From the NCBI GenBank assembly GCA_022661535.1, contig JAKULF010000011.1:186001-250000 (forward strand): a stretch of DNA of 64,000 nt. The letters run 5' to 3'. The notes under the pieces were generated by a model, which did not search any database, was not told where the DNA came from, and saw only the letters and a program-made list of their open reading frames with translations. The position numbers and the translations under genes are program-made. Source of the DNA: Eutypa lata. Lineage: Eukaryota > Ascomycota > Sordariomycetes > Xylariales > Diatrypaceae. Shown here one piece after another: positions 50,289-62,300 of this stretch; position 1 is the first letter of the stretch; the number at the start of each line of letters is the position of its first letter.

Positions 50289-52582
50289 ATGGGGGGGATA
50301 GAGAAGACAGACGCCATGGGGCGGCAGCCCGAGCTAGACATTGTGCACCCAGAAAAGGAGGTGAGCGAGGAAGGCTCCTCTGTCATGAAGCTGGACAAGG
50401 GTGCCGACGAGGCCGGCGCTTTCGTGGGCGCGGCGCACGGCGTCGCGATCGACGACGAGACGAACAGGGCCATCCTGCGCAAGATCGACTTCCGCCTCAT
50501 GCCCATCATGAGCGGCTTGTACCTGCTGCAGTACCTTGACAAGGTTACGCTCAGCTACGCCGCCGTCATGGATCTCATGGAGGATACTGGCAGTGAGCTC
50601 TCCCTCATCTCCTCTCATTCTCGCATGACTTTGGCGTGAAACCGCAAAACACCCAAAGTAGAAGTATGCTGACTATTGTATTGTCATCAGTGAGCAATGC
50701 CGAATATTCCTGGTAGGCTACCTGCATCGAGGCATAGTTGGAGCTCTTTCTTTCCACTGACACTCCCAGGGCTGGTTCTATCTTCTACCTCGGATACCTT
50801 GCTTTTGAATATCCTCACAACAGACTCATGCAGACCTTCCCCATAGCAAAATATGTGCGTCCCCGGAGCCACCTGACCCTTTAGCATTCTAAGATATTAA
50901 CTAGCTCCTACTCTAGATGTCAGTGATGGTGATTTTCTGGGGTGCTGTTCTCTGCTTCAGTGCCCTCGTCCACGACTTCGCCGGGGTCATGGTGACCCGG
51001 TTCTTTCTCGGCGCTGGAGAGGGCTCTATCACAGCAGGTGCGATCTTCCAAATCTATTAGCCTAGGTTTTCAACGTGCTAACTCGTCTGGTCGGTAGGCT
51101 TCGTTCTGATCACAGCGCGATGGTACACAACAGCGGAACAACCATTCCGGACGGGCATCTGGTTCACCTTCAACGGGAGTAAGTACGCTACGCAACGCTC
51201 TAAGTAAACCCAAGTAATAATAAGTCCAAAGTGGCGCAGATAGTCGGCGGCGCCATCGCATACGGCGTATCGACGGGCCTGGAGAAGAACCCGATCGGGA
51301 TCGCGCCCTGGAAGTTCCTCTTCATCATCGTGGGCGTCATCACGTTCCTGTACGGCATCGCGATGTGGTTCCTCCTCGCCGACTCCCCCATTACCGCCCC
51401 CTGGCTGAGCGATAGCGAGAAGCACGTAGCCGTAGAGCGGATCCGTGGCAACCAACAGGGCATCGGGAGTAAGATCTTCAAGTGGTATCAGGTCCGGGAG
51501 GCTTTCACCGACATTCGGGTATGGGTTTTCACAGAATCCCCATTTGATGGGCGACGGAGCTGACCAAGAACAGACGTACATCTATTTCTTCTGCATCATT
51601 TGCATCAACATTCCCAATGGTGGCTTGACTGTTTTCTTGTAGGTTTTTTATTATTATCAAACTTAAGGACCTCCTCTTGTTACATCATGGTACATGTGGA
51701 ACTAATGATATTCAACACCAGCACCCTGATGATCAAGAGCTACGGTTTCACCTCTCAGCAGTCATTCCTTCTTTCGATGCCAGCGGGTGGACTGCAACTC
51801 GTAATCGGCTGGGGCATTCCGTACTTAGCTAGTAGGACTGGCCAGAGAGCCCTCATGGCCATAGTCTGCATGCTTCTGGGGCTGTTCGGCATTGCCCTCA
51901 TGACCGGGCTCGCAAAGGACGACCCTCTCAACGCCCGCGTCGGGCAGCTTTTCGCGTACTATCTGATGATCCCATCGCCTTCCACGGCCTTGATCCTGAT
52001 CATCACTAGTGTCGGCACTAACGCTGGTACGCTTATCATCGAGAAATGGCGATTTGGACATGGCGCGCTAACATGGTTACAGCTGGCTACACGAAGAAGA
52101 CAACCGTCAACGCCATAACTCTGATCGGGTATTGTATAGGTATGTCACGACTTAATGGACGTGGTCTTACTCAGTGTTTCATTTTCTTTACTGACGAATC
52201 TAGGTTTCCTCATCGGCCCCCAAACCTTCCGCGACGCCCCTTACTACTACAATGCCAAATACGTCATCATAGCCATGTGGTTCATCGCCCTCTGCTTCTT
52301 CGTCGTGTTGTACTTCCTGAACAAGTGGGAGAACGCGAAGCGAGACCGGATCTGGGAGGAGGCCGGCTGGTAAGCAATTTTCGTCGTTATTTTATTACCT
52401 ATGTGGCTTACTGAAGGGGCATGTTCGGGAGCAAGGGCTCTCGAACAACTCCTAAGCCTTGCTGAGATATTTTTAATGAATTAATTGCTAACCCCAGATG
52501 TTGCAGTCCCCAACAACCTCCGGGACAAGAGTTTATGGACATGACGGACAAGGAAAACTCGTATTTTCGGTACGCCATGTGA
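50289..52582 (+). CDS. MFS transporter of the Dal5-like anion:cation symporter family, 11 exons
   Basis: Exons 50289-50592, 50691-50712, 50770-50854, 50917-51037, 51098-51178, 51232-51518, 51574-51638, 51722-52026, 52083-52139, 52204-52369, 52507-52582; 1569 nt, 522 residues, exact frame closure and typical family length. Family landmarks in order are RKIDFRLMPIMSGLYLLQYLDK, SWAGSIFYLGYLAFEYPHNR, GVMVTRFFLGAGEGS, RTGIWFTFNG, PWKFLFIIVG, SYGFTSQQSFLLSMP, GYTKKTTVNAI, FLIGPQTF and the C-terminal MTDKENSYFRYAM. Fungal relatives import allantoate, nicotinate, vitamins or other organic anions with H+; the substrate cannot be predicted. Exon 2 is only 22 nt. The first intron acceptor and the last acceptor are fixed by frame, since alternatives create stops. 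Confidence 0.88.
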
Positions 52583-53306
52583 ACCCAGGCACCGATTTGG
52601 ATATCTTAGAAAAGTCAAACGGCCACGACAGCCTGCGGAAATAGAATCTGCGTCAAGCCATACGAATACAGCCGGAACCAGAGGTGGAGCTAATGACATC
52701 AGGGTGTTTGGGTAGATGGTGTAATAGTATGCAAATTTCCTAGCGTGTGTATTTGCCTCTCTGTTACCATGGCTGACGTGTCGCCCGTCGGCAAGAGGGC
52801 CATGTCTTCTTTGACTTGGCAACAACTCTGAATTGTTCGTGTAGAATTCCAGACCGTAACACGCGGGCCCATTTTCCCAATGTAGAGCTGAACTCGTTGA
52901 GCTGAGCGGCACTGGTACTTAAGTCGGGTTCAATATTTTCTCCGATTCCGGGTGTTTTGAAAAGGGTGAGGAATGCAAGGTAAGGGAAGGAGAAGAGTAC
53001 CTCCGAGCCGGGACAGCCTTAAACCTTGGAACCTTGAACTACCCAGGTCGCTTTGTTTCGCCTGGCACTGCTTTCCCACATTCGACATTTGCTGCCATTT
53101 TGTTCCAAAGCCTTCGAGCGACGTCAGTCCTACTCTCGTGGGGGGATTTCTAGTTATAATGAGGAAATATAAGGAGCATCTGCTCCATGAGGTCTATCAC
53201 CAACGGGTCGCGAACGACCTGGGCATCATGTATTAACACCGATTTTCATCATTCGGCTCCTTCTGCTAATGAAGTCTATCAAGTCTCGTTTACGTTCCGT
53301 GTATAG
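52583..53306. other. Spacer and unresolved 5' part of the NLR-like gene
   Basis: Contains the MFS 3' UTR and, somewhere in its right half, the start of the NLR-like gene. Candidate start codons at 53,163 and 53,188 do not splice in frame to the first supported exon with the donors I can see. Confidence 0.4.
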
Positions 53307-56300
53307 AAAACGAGAGAATACCCGGGAACTCTATTAGATGGGACCGCGTCTTACGGCTACTGTCGCCTTATGATACAAAAGTCTACGCACTCGAATATAA
53401 CACGCTGCCTTACTGCTCGTTTGCCCAGTTGCTGAGTCAGAGCAAAGGGTTATTGCGTGAGCTCTTTAGTGTGCATTTGAAAGATGAGGTAATCATACTA
53501 CAGTCTCAAAATCCCACCAGATACCTAGCTGACAGCTTCATTATATTTGCTAAAGGCCTTGCATCAGCCTATCATCTTTATATGCGATGGAACCGGAGGC
53601 CTGCTAGTTAAAGAGGTGTGGTTTAGTTGCAGAAATCCAACCTTAGTAACTACCATCTGACACGATTAGGCTATTGCATTTACAGGTGAGGAGTTAGTCG
53701 AGTTAAAAAACCAGCTCAACAACATACTGCATATAACCTTCTTAGGTACTCCCCATTTTGGAGATTCTCGTGACGCCTACGCCTTGTTTTCGAATGAGAA
53801 ACCAGCATCGCCTTACGATACTCTATTATCTGAACATATAAGTTCTTTATATCTGGGCGCGGCACAGTTTGTGAGAACGATACAGGAGATTAAGCCCAAG
53901 GCTAGTGTTCTCTCTGGATTCCAGCAGCCCATGTCAGGAAGGAGCATGATCGAACGCGTAGCCTCTCTTGGCCGCCCCAAGACCGTGGTGAGTGAGGTCA
54001 ACCCCATGAATGTCAGCACAAGACATTTTATATTAGCACTTCTGACACCGTAGCCTAGCTTGTCTCGAAGGACCAAGCCTGCATTGGTATTAAGGAAGAA
54101 GAAGCCGCCCCCATGGATGTAGAACCTCAGCAAATCTTCACCGACACTTCTGCTTCCACTTTCCGCAGCCTGATTGCCAAACATATCAGAATTTCGGTTG
54201 AAAGTTATAGGCACTGTAATGTATGTTGGTATTGGTGCGACTTTTCATGGATGATTAACTAATGTGTGGTCTAGAAAACGCAAAATATTGCCTTGGACGT
54301 TCCGAATTCTTCCACAGGGCCAAATGCAAGCTCCTCTATGAGGATTGCTAGCTCGAGCTCAGGTATGCTTTATCGCAAGAACTTTACACGTTTATTCCTA
54401 TGTGGTAAGTTATGTAATGAGTCTCACATTAAGATTCAGGCAATGCCTCTCTAGATACGCCTAGTTCTGGAAGCTCTAGTGGGAGCTGTCACGATCGACA
54501 ATTAGGACAGCCACACTTCCCATTCGTGTTTCCTCAGATTTCTATACTGCAGGGACCAGCACATTTCCAACCCCGTCTCCAGATATCACATGCTCTAGAT
54601 AAGACTTTACTGCCCTCGCAAGTCGATCCATCGTCGGTTCCGAACCTCCTGACTTATTTCATCACTGGACTAGGGGGGTCGGGAAAACCAGAGCTTGTAC
54701 GAGACTTTGCTTCTCGGAACCAGCTAGAGTTCGATGCGATTTTCTTCATAGTTGCTGATCACAAGGAACGGTTATCACAACAATATGCGAGGGTTGCATC
54801 AGGACTAGGTCTTGTCGACTACCAGCAAAATCCAGACCCGGAGGACAGTAGAGAAAAGTTGAAGTTATGGCTCGAAAACCCGGTAAAGTTACCAGGGGAC
54901 ATCTCACAAGCGCCAAATCGATATGATGGAACGGGCGAAGGAAAAGCCAAGTGGTTGCTAGTTCTTGACAATGCAGATAACCCCCAGGTCCTGAATGACT
55001 TCTGGCCCCGATCCGGGTTTGGGTCAGTCTTAGTTACCAGCCGAGACCCTTCTATTGGAGTTCAAGATAACCCATCTTCTGACAGGACGGTCCTCCGAGG
55101 CCTCACCAAGGACGAGGCAGTAACCCTATTGAAAAAGTTGACCCAGAATGGACACAATACTCAGGAGGACGAGCATGCAGCGGGGGTCATTGCTGAGCGA
55201 CTCGAAGGACTACCACTAGCTATTGACCAAATCGGATCCATCATTACGCGGAGAAATTTGTCCTTGTCAGAGTTTGCTCAAGATTATGCTCAGACTTCTG
55301 ATCTTTATAGCTTGTACGATGAACGCCGCATGACTAATGGATATGAACATTCACTAGGATCTGTGTGGGCCTTTGACAGCTTAGAGGCTGAAGACAAGCG
55401 AGCATTCTCTTTGTTGAACGTCTTATCTATCCTGGATCCTGCATGCATCCAAGAAGAGGTGATCATGCAAACTCTAGGCAGTAATGCGATGCAGCACTAC
55501 CCGCGGACTAAAGTCGAGTATAATGATTCCCTTGCCGGACTTATCGAACGTTCAATGGTCCATAAAGATCGCGATACGAAAGCCCTATACATCCATCGAC
55601 TTGTTCAAGACGTTGCAAGAGCCCGAATGGCAAAATGTCGTGGAGGGCTTGTCAGTGCCTTTGACATCTCATGGAAAGCAGTTTCTGCGTGTTTTCCCTT
55701 TAGGGAGCATAAAATGATGGCATTCGGCTCAATCCAACGGTGGAACCAATGTAGTACCATGTACACCCATGTTCTTCATATAGGAGAGGTCGCTTGGGAA
55801 CTGTTACAAACCCAGGACTATATAAAGTTCGCTCCGGACTTCGTTGCCTTACTTTACGAAGCAACATGGTAAGTCTCTGAACTTGAAGATAGGGACAAAG
55901 CAGTTAATTATATTCTTAGGTGGCAATGTGAAAGAAGAGAGGTTGCTGAAGCGGAGCCTCTGGTTAATTTGGCTATGACGATCTGTGAGCTTCGTTCTCC
56001 AGATGGTAAGTCTGTCCATGAGGATCCAGCAGCATTTGAATGGCACTTGGTCTCGCTTTGGGCGTGTCGGATTTTCTCTGCCCAGACAATTGGAGACAAC
56101 AAGACAGCATTTCACTACAGCCAGATGCGTTGTAGGAACGCAGAAGACGAGTACAGTCAGACTGGGAAGCTCAGGGCCTTCCTCCCAGCTACATACAATG
56201 ACCTTGGGCAATCATACGCTATGAATCGGCTCTACGGCAAGGCACTTTCCTGTTTCTTCAAGGCTGAGCAATTCCTAAAGCAAATGCCAGGATTCCAGAA

Positions 56301-56933
56301 TGATTGGCTCTGCTCTCCCTACTACCGTATAGCAATCACATACCACTCGTTGGGTGAGCACGACAAAGCGGCTCAATTTGTCGAGGGGGCTATCAGGGAT
56401 CGTGAGTCCGTTGTCGGTCAAAATGATCGTGTTTCGAGTCGAACCGGTCTCTTATATTACATCCTCGGCAACATCCGCAATTCCCAAGGCTTGTTCGACG
56501 AAGCATATAGCCTGCATCATAGGGCATATCTTCAATGCCGTCAAACCGCCGGAGAATCGTCTCTTGCGGTGCTAAAATGCTCTCAAAAGCTGGCAGAGCA
56601 TTACGTGAGATGTGGTTACGACACAGATGCTAGGTAGGTAGGCCATGGGGCGTCGAGAGACTCATGCCAACACGCTGATCATCATGCCGTAGGCCATACC
56701 TGAGAAGCATTATTCATGTTTGTGGTGAGCGGGTGGACCGGAAAAGAGAAGTTGCCCAGGCAGCTTTCGTTCTATCGGAACTATTACAGCGGCAGGGCGA
56801 CTCGGAAAACTCTCAGCTGATGCGCGATAAGGCTGCTAGCCTGTATGTTGAGATGCGACCCGAAAGTAGGAAAACTGCCACCTCTCTAACACTGGGCGAT
56901 ATTCTGGGTCTCGTCACCTTTGATTACTTCTAA
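53307..56933 (+). CDS. NLR-like protein: degenerate alpha/beta-hydrolase, NB-ARC, TPR
   Basis: Supported exons are 53307-53488, 53556-53615, 53670-53987, 54059-54220, 54275-54362, 54440-55868, 55920-56633 and 56693-56933; the start exon is unresolved. The N-terminal part is a lipase-like alpha/beta-hydrolase found in fungal NLRs (YALEYNTLP, PIIFICDGTGGLLVKE, ITFLGTPHFGD). Next comes an NB-ARC ATPase: P-loop GLGGSGKPEL, Walker B KWLLVLDNAD, sensor VLVTSRDP, and GLPLAIDQIGS. TPR-like repeats end the protein (LGQSYAMNRLYGKALSCFF, AITYHSLGEHDKAAQFVE, LGNIRNSQGLFDEAYSLH). Such proteins act in fungal non-self recognition and programmed cell death; this is family knowledge. The nucleophile Ser (normally HSLGG) is replaced in DGTGG, and the P-loop Ser/Thr is Pro. 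It may be a pseudo-enzyme or a decaying paralogue. Confidence 0.75.
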
Positions 56934-58190
56934 ACACCGTCAAGGGACAAGGCGTGCAAGGTAGGTAGGTAGTCCATTTTCAAAGATCCGAAGCTGTGAT
57001 GAATAGCAGGAGAGCGTGTTGGCTATCAACTTAAGGGAGGTGGAAAACAGTTGGTTATAAGTGGAAAATTGTCGACCAAGTCGGTCTGTGAGGAACTAAG
57101 TGATTTAAACGGAATTCTCCATGGCTACAAATGCGCCCCCTAAACGTCTTTGCCACCTTGGAATATCGTGGATGAAAGTTGAAATATTTGTACCACCTGG
57201 ATAGTTTAGCTACCTGGGCTATTGACCACTCACTCGATGCTCTGTCCCTCACGATCATCACATAGCCCAGTTCCAAGGTCACCCGGGACTCTTGACCATT
57301 TAGTCTAGGAACTTTGGTATAATAGTCCACCGCATACTAGATCTTACTGATACCGTATATTATTATGTAATATTGCTGACCCTTTGATTTATCAAAGTTG
57401 AACAATAATTTTAACCGTATCGTAAAAATGTAATTAGTTGAAACATAATATACTGACACAATGCACAAAATACATGTACCCGAAAGCTACGGTGGCATGA
57501 ATATTCAAGGCAAAATATTGTATGATGATTTCTTGTGTCCTTCTCGGGTACGAGATAACCAATCGGTTCCTTGACGGTATCATCTTGTGTATACTAGTTC
57601 CCATCGTGCTACAGCTGCGTTCTCTACCGAGAGGAAGGAAAGTGTGCACGGGTATTCTTGCAAGGAGTACCGTATATGTGAGCATGTACGCGGCGCAGCA
57701 TATGGATTATGTTTCCCCTTTGTTGGTATCGCAAATGTGATTAATATGACGCCGCGCACGTAGGTAGACCTAGGGTCTGCGTTAGTTGTATCCTTCGATT
57801 AATTATGTGTATCCTATCTTATCGTTAGTATCATGTTGATAGTTAGACTGCCAACTACCAGACTTCTGTGATTTAGCCTCACTTGAACAGCCATAGCTTT
57901 CGTTGCCCATATTCCTACAAAGTCCCATTAAGGAACTTCGTTGGCTTGAAAAGGTGAAGGTTTACGTACAGATGGACCTGGGTCCTTGATGCTGCGTAGC
58001 TGACTGAGAAGCTGGTGAAGGGGAAGATAGATACGCAGTATACAAGCTTCCGTCCTAATATATCACTGAATTTTGAGCATGTGATGATCACACTTGGTGT
58101 TCGGTCATTAGTATTCGAAATCTCTTGGCGATGATGAGTGTATCGATCCAAGTTGACAATAATGTGTGTTGACATGTCTTGGATCCACAG
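56934..58190. other. Intergenic, no gene seen
   Basis: 3' side of the NLR-like gene. AT-rich, with no frame of family resemblance on either strand. Confidence 0.5.
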
Positions 58191-58640
58191 CTTCATTCAA
58201 GTTTAGCAGATTATTGCATCCGACCCGAAAGTCTCCTCGTCGGATCCCACAAGATAGCATCAGCCCTCCACATGATTGAATACCGAAGTCTCTATCTCAA
58301 CGGACACAGCGGCAGTGCCTGGCAGCACTGGCTTGGTGGTGGTGGTAGCGGTAGTGGTAGCCACGTGGAGCTCCAGGGCGTCGTCGAGATCATCTCTAAT
58401 TACCCCTCGACGCTGCGCAAGGTGTCCGAGCTGTGGCCCGCGCTTCGGATCTGCGTCCAGACGCTCGACGATCTCTCGCGCCCCGTTCTCGAATACCTCC
58501 GGGAGGTTCAGACTCAGCAGTACCTCGAGCTTGACGCCCCGGATCGCGCGCCCTGCCCTGAGCTCAGGAGGTACCTCTTTCCGGCGCCAGCTCTGGAGGA
58601 TACGAATATAAGAGAGTACGGTGGGAATTTCTCATTCTAA
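58191..58640 (+). CDS. Orphan coding fragment, unrecognised
   Basis: The frame is open from 58,173 to a TAA at 58,638-58,640. It follows a good acceptor-like sequence (GGATCCACAG) and has no early ATG (first in-frame ATG at 58,272). Third positions are GC-rich from 58,360 on, as in genes of this genome and unlike the flanks. The peptide has a Gly/Ser run and a helical part (VSELWPALRICVQTLDDLSR). I do not recognise the family. It reads like the C-terminal exon of a gene whose upstream exons are missing or undetected, perhaps a truncated remnant. Confidence 0.35.
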   Translation, partial: LHSSLADYCIRPESLLVGSHKIASALHMIEYRSLYLNGHSGSAWQHWLGGGGSGSGSHVELQGVVEIISNYPSTLRKVSELWPALRICVQTLDDLSRPVLEYLREVQTQQYLELDAPDRAPCPELRRYLFPAPALEDTNIREYGGNFSF

Positions 58641-59378
58641 AGAGCGGTGCGGATATCGTCGAGTTGTATAAGGGAATTATTGGAATTTCACTGTTTCGAT
58701 GGGAGGATTGAGCGATGGATGTCCAAAAGATACATGTATCTCCAATGTCTTCAGGTCGATGATGGTAGTGAGCGCCTCTAGGTATACGTTCTATACCGAA
58801 CGCATTTTCCGGCCTCTGGCGTCATATGGACGTAGGCACGCCTATCTTGTCAGATAGCTACATTCAAATGTTGCTGAAAGAAGATGATAAATCTTTTGTT
58901 AAGTCTCGAAAGGATGATTGCGTATACCTGACGGAAAGTCTCGGGGTGTACAGATGGTTTGTGTGACATATGGTCCTGCCGACCAGGAATGCCAGTATTG
59001 CCCTTGGGTGAACACTCGATGCTCCCTGCCAACCCCGAGCGGTCCAGGTTGGCACACGGGCGGATTCCCTGGGTCTGATTTTCCCCACCTCCTCTCGCAT
59101 CTGGTAATGCCGCTCTTGTTGTTGGTTGTTGGTGCTATATACAGTTGAGCTGCATGAACCAATCAGCTAACGGGGAGGTATGCACCCCTGCCACACACAC
59201 TATCTCATCGGTTCCCTACACGGTCCGCACCAACTGTTTCGAACTTTCTAACATCGGTGATTAACATTAAGCGTCTTTATAGAGTCTTGTTACACACTCT
59301 ATGGTATGATGTGTATGTAGTCTGAAAGAGACTGACTAATTTTGGCAAAGTTAGAAAAATAAAAATACAAATCTTACT
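58641..59378. other. Intergenic, promoter of the GDE1-like gene
   Basis: About 740 bp before the GDE1-like start. Contains a CCAAT motif (near 59,158). No CACGTG phosphate-regulator site seen inside this spacer. No gene seen. Confidence 0.5.
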
Positions 59379-62300
59379 ATGAGGTTTGGGAGAAATTTCC
59401 CCTGGCACCAGCTTCCCAAATGGGCGGACTTCTACGTGGATTATGACGAGTGGGAATCCCTTGTGAAGACGGCGAAGTTCAATGGCAAGTTTTTCTTCAT
59501 TTTACAATTAAAATCTGCTGATGAATTCTGTCTCTTACGATGCATCTATAGAACTTAAGGAGGCGCTAGCCCGCGATACTCTAGTCGTAAAGAGGTTTCT
59601 CGACGACAAGTACGATGCTGTTGCCAAACATCTATCCATCTTGAATGACGAATACGGTGTAACACTGGATTCGCGACACCAAGAGGCTCTCTATTCCATC
59701 CCGGCATATGAGAAAGACGATATTACAGCTACACTGACGGACATTTGCTCTCTCCTTATATGTTTGAGCCACTATATAAATGTCACAAGACAAGCTGTAG
59801 AACGAATTAGTACCAAAACTATCGATACACTCCACGAGGTGGACGACCTCAGAGAAATCCTCCAAACGGCGGCTGCTCATTGGGTAAAAGATCTTCAGGG
59901 CATCAACACTATTTTACGGAATCTCCATCTGTCCAAGTCCCCGGAGGAGGGCAGCACTTCCTTGTTATTGTCGAACCTACGTTCCAATGCAAGTCTACAG
60001 ACCTTAGAGGAAGCCGCAAGAGCTTTGCAGGAAGACTCCACCCTTCAGTTGGAGAAATGCCTCCAGGATGAAGCGCTCCAAGTAGCCAATCCTAGCAGCC
60101 GATTAGCTCTCCTTGTCCTAACAAAGATTGCCATTCTCTGCTCATCTTCAAAATGTCTCCTATTCCTGGTATCCAGACTAAGCACCAACCCCGATCCCAG
60201 TCCCTATGCTTCTAGTAATCCACTACGCCTTCATATACTGCATGCTGCACGGCTCAAACATCAGGGCCTTGTAGACCAGGATGCTCATCGGGGTGTCCGG
60301 TTGATACTCGATAATCTCCCGTCGCTGCAATGGTCGAACATATTGCTATGCCCAGATTCCCTTGGTCGCCTTGCTCTACATTACGCAGCTCAACATGGCA
60401 TGACTGCTGCATGCAATGAGATGGTCGAGCGCCTGGATTCGCTACAAGACTCTGCAACAAAGGACAATCTACCAGTTTTTCTCATCCCTGATCATCTAGG
60501 AGAAACACCGCTATCGATTGCTATCGCTCAAGGACATGATAAAATCCTCAAGCTATTCCTGTATCAACTAAGACTGTCTGGAGGACAGGCTTCACCACCT
60601 GGCGTGAACAAGTTTAAGGGAATGTTCTACGATATGGTTTCCTTGGCTATACGGTCACAACGCACAAACATCACAGAGATCCTCATAGAACACGAGCCTC
60701 AACTTGTTACTTCGCACTCGAAGGTATACGATTTGCTATATCTGGCATCTCAGTACGGCCAAGCATCAATTGTCGGAAAGTTATTAACCTCCATCAGCAA
60801 CATTAATGTTGGTGAGCCTTTGAAGGGTAGAACACCGCTGATGGTAGCCTCAATCTACGAACATACAAATGTGGTAGAAATATTGCTAGCCCATCCGAGT
60901 TGTGATATTGGTATTCGCGACCACAGTGGTTGGACGGCTGTGGATCACGCTGCGTTCAAAGGTCCACCAGCGCTAGTCAAGACGTTACAGGGTCAGAGAG
61001 AAGGACAGAATGTCTCCCTGGGGCAGATAGAACATGCACAGCGCACCAACCCACCCGCCCACCGTTCCAAGAGCCGAAATCACGCCTCTGTAGCCATAGA
61101 ACTTAATGCTCAGAAAAGAGACCACAGCTATATTTTCATGAATCTCGGCCACTTTGATATGGAGAAGGAGCCGGTGATCCTTCAGATCGACACCTTCCGC
61201 CGGCTTGTCGCTCCTATGCAGATTCCTGATAGCAGTCTGACACTTGAGATATCCACTATCGATTGTGAGGCCCCGAGACAATACCCGGTCTCATTCCCGG
61301 TTCTTGAAGATCTTTCCAATGATCCCTTCTACTTCATCGCGGAAGACCCTAATACGGCTAAACTGTTATTCAGGGTTTACTGCTCCGTGCTTGGAGGAGA
61401 CGATCACTTGCAAAAACAGTCCCACATTGGCTCAGCCGTGGTCTCCCTCAAAGATCTTCGCCATGGATTAGGGCCATCTTTGGAAAGTCTTGAAAGAGAT
61501 CACACTGTTTCCCTAGTATCCTCGGATGCTTTCGGCAGTAAGTATATTGGGAGCTTCACTTTCACGTTCGTAATAGCAAAGCCCTTTACATTCCAGGGAC
61601 TGCCACCAACACCGTCCGAGGTGGTACTAAGACGGGACGATTCACCCTTGGTTGCAGGTCACCGTGGTATGTAAGCTGGGTTGGATTAGAGAGTTCGATC
61701 TGCAAGTGAGCTAATGAAGACTAGGTCTTGGTCAGAACAATGCAAAAAGGGACCGTCTGCAGTTGGGAGAGAACACCATGGATGTACGCATAATGTTTGG
61801 CAATTCCACGTTTTCCTCAGTATGTACTAACTTAAGTAGTCATTCTTTGCGGCTCTTAATCTAGGGGCGGATATTCTTGAGGTACTAGCATTCTCCCATG
61901 TCCCTTGTTAATACCTATCATGGCTAATCATACTTCCAGCTTGGTACGTTATAATGACTCAGTGTGGCCACACACTTAAAACCACATTTCAATTCTTACA
62001 AAGATCAGATGTGCAGGTAACAAGAGACTTGGCCCCAGTGGTATATCACGATTTCCTCACCAGTGAGACTGGAATAGATGCTCCAGTGCACACCATCACT
62101 TATGAACAGGTAAATAGAATCACTCGAGTTAGTTCTCCTGCTTAGCGAATAGATCTGAACCTGGAATTGCAGTTCATGGTGCCAAGCACGATGCAAGATA
62201 GTACAACCCGTCCACCTGGGACATCAGACTCGCTGTTGCGGACAGCCGACACGAAGAAAATACAAAGACCACGGGCCAGTTCAGCGGGAAAGGCACGTCC

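Noticed and set aside
61667..62109. Frameshift or pseudogene call for the GDPD domain
   Set aside because: A 4-nt exon with proper splice borders restores both the frame and the E-x-D motif, so disruption is not needed.
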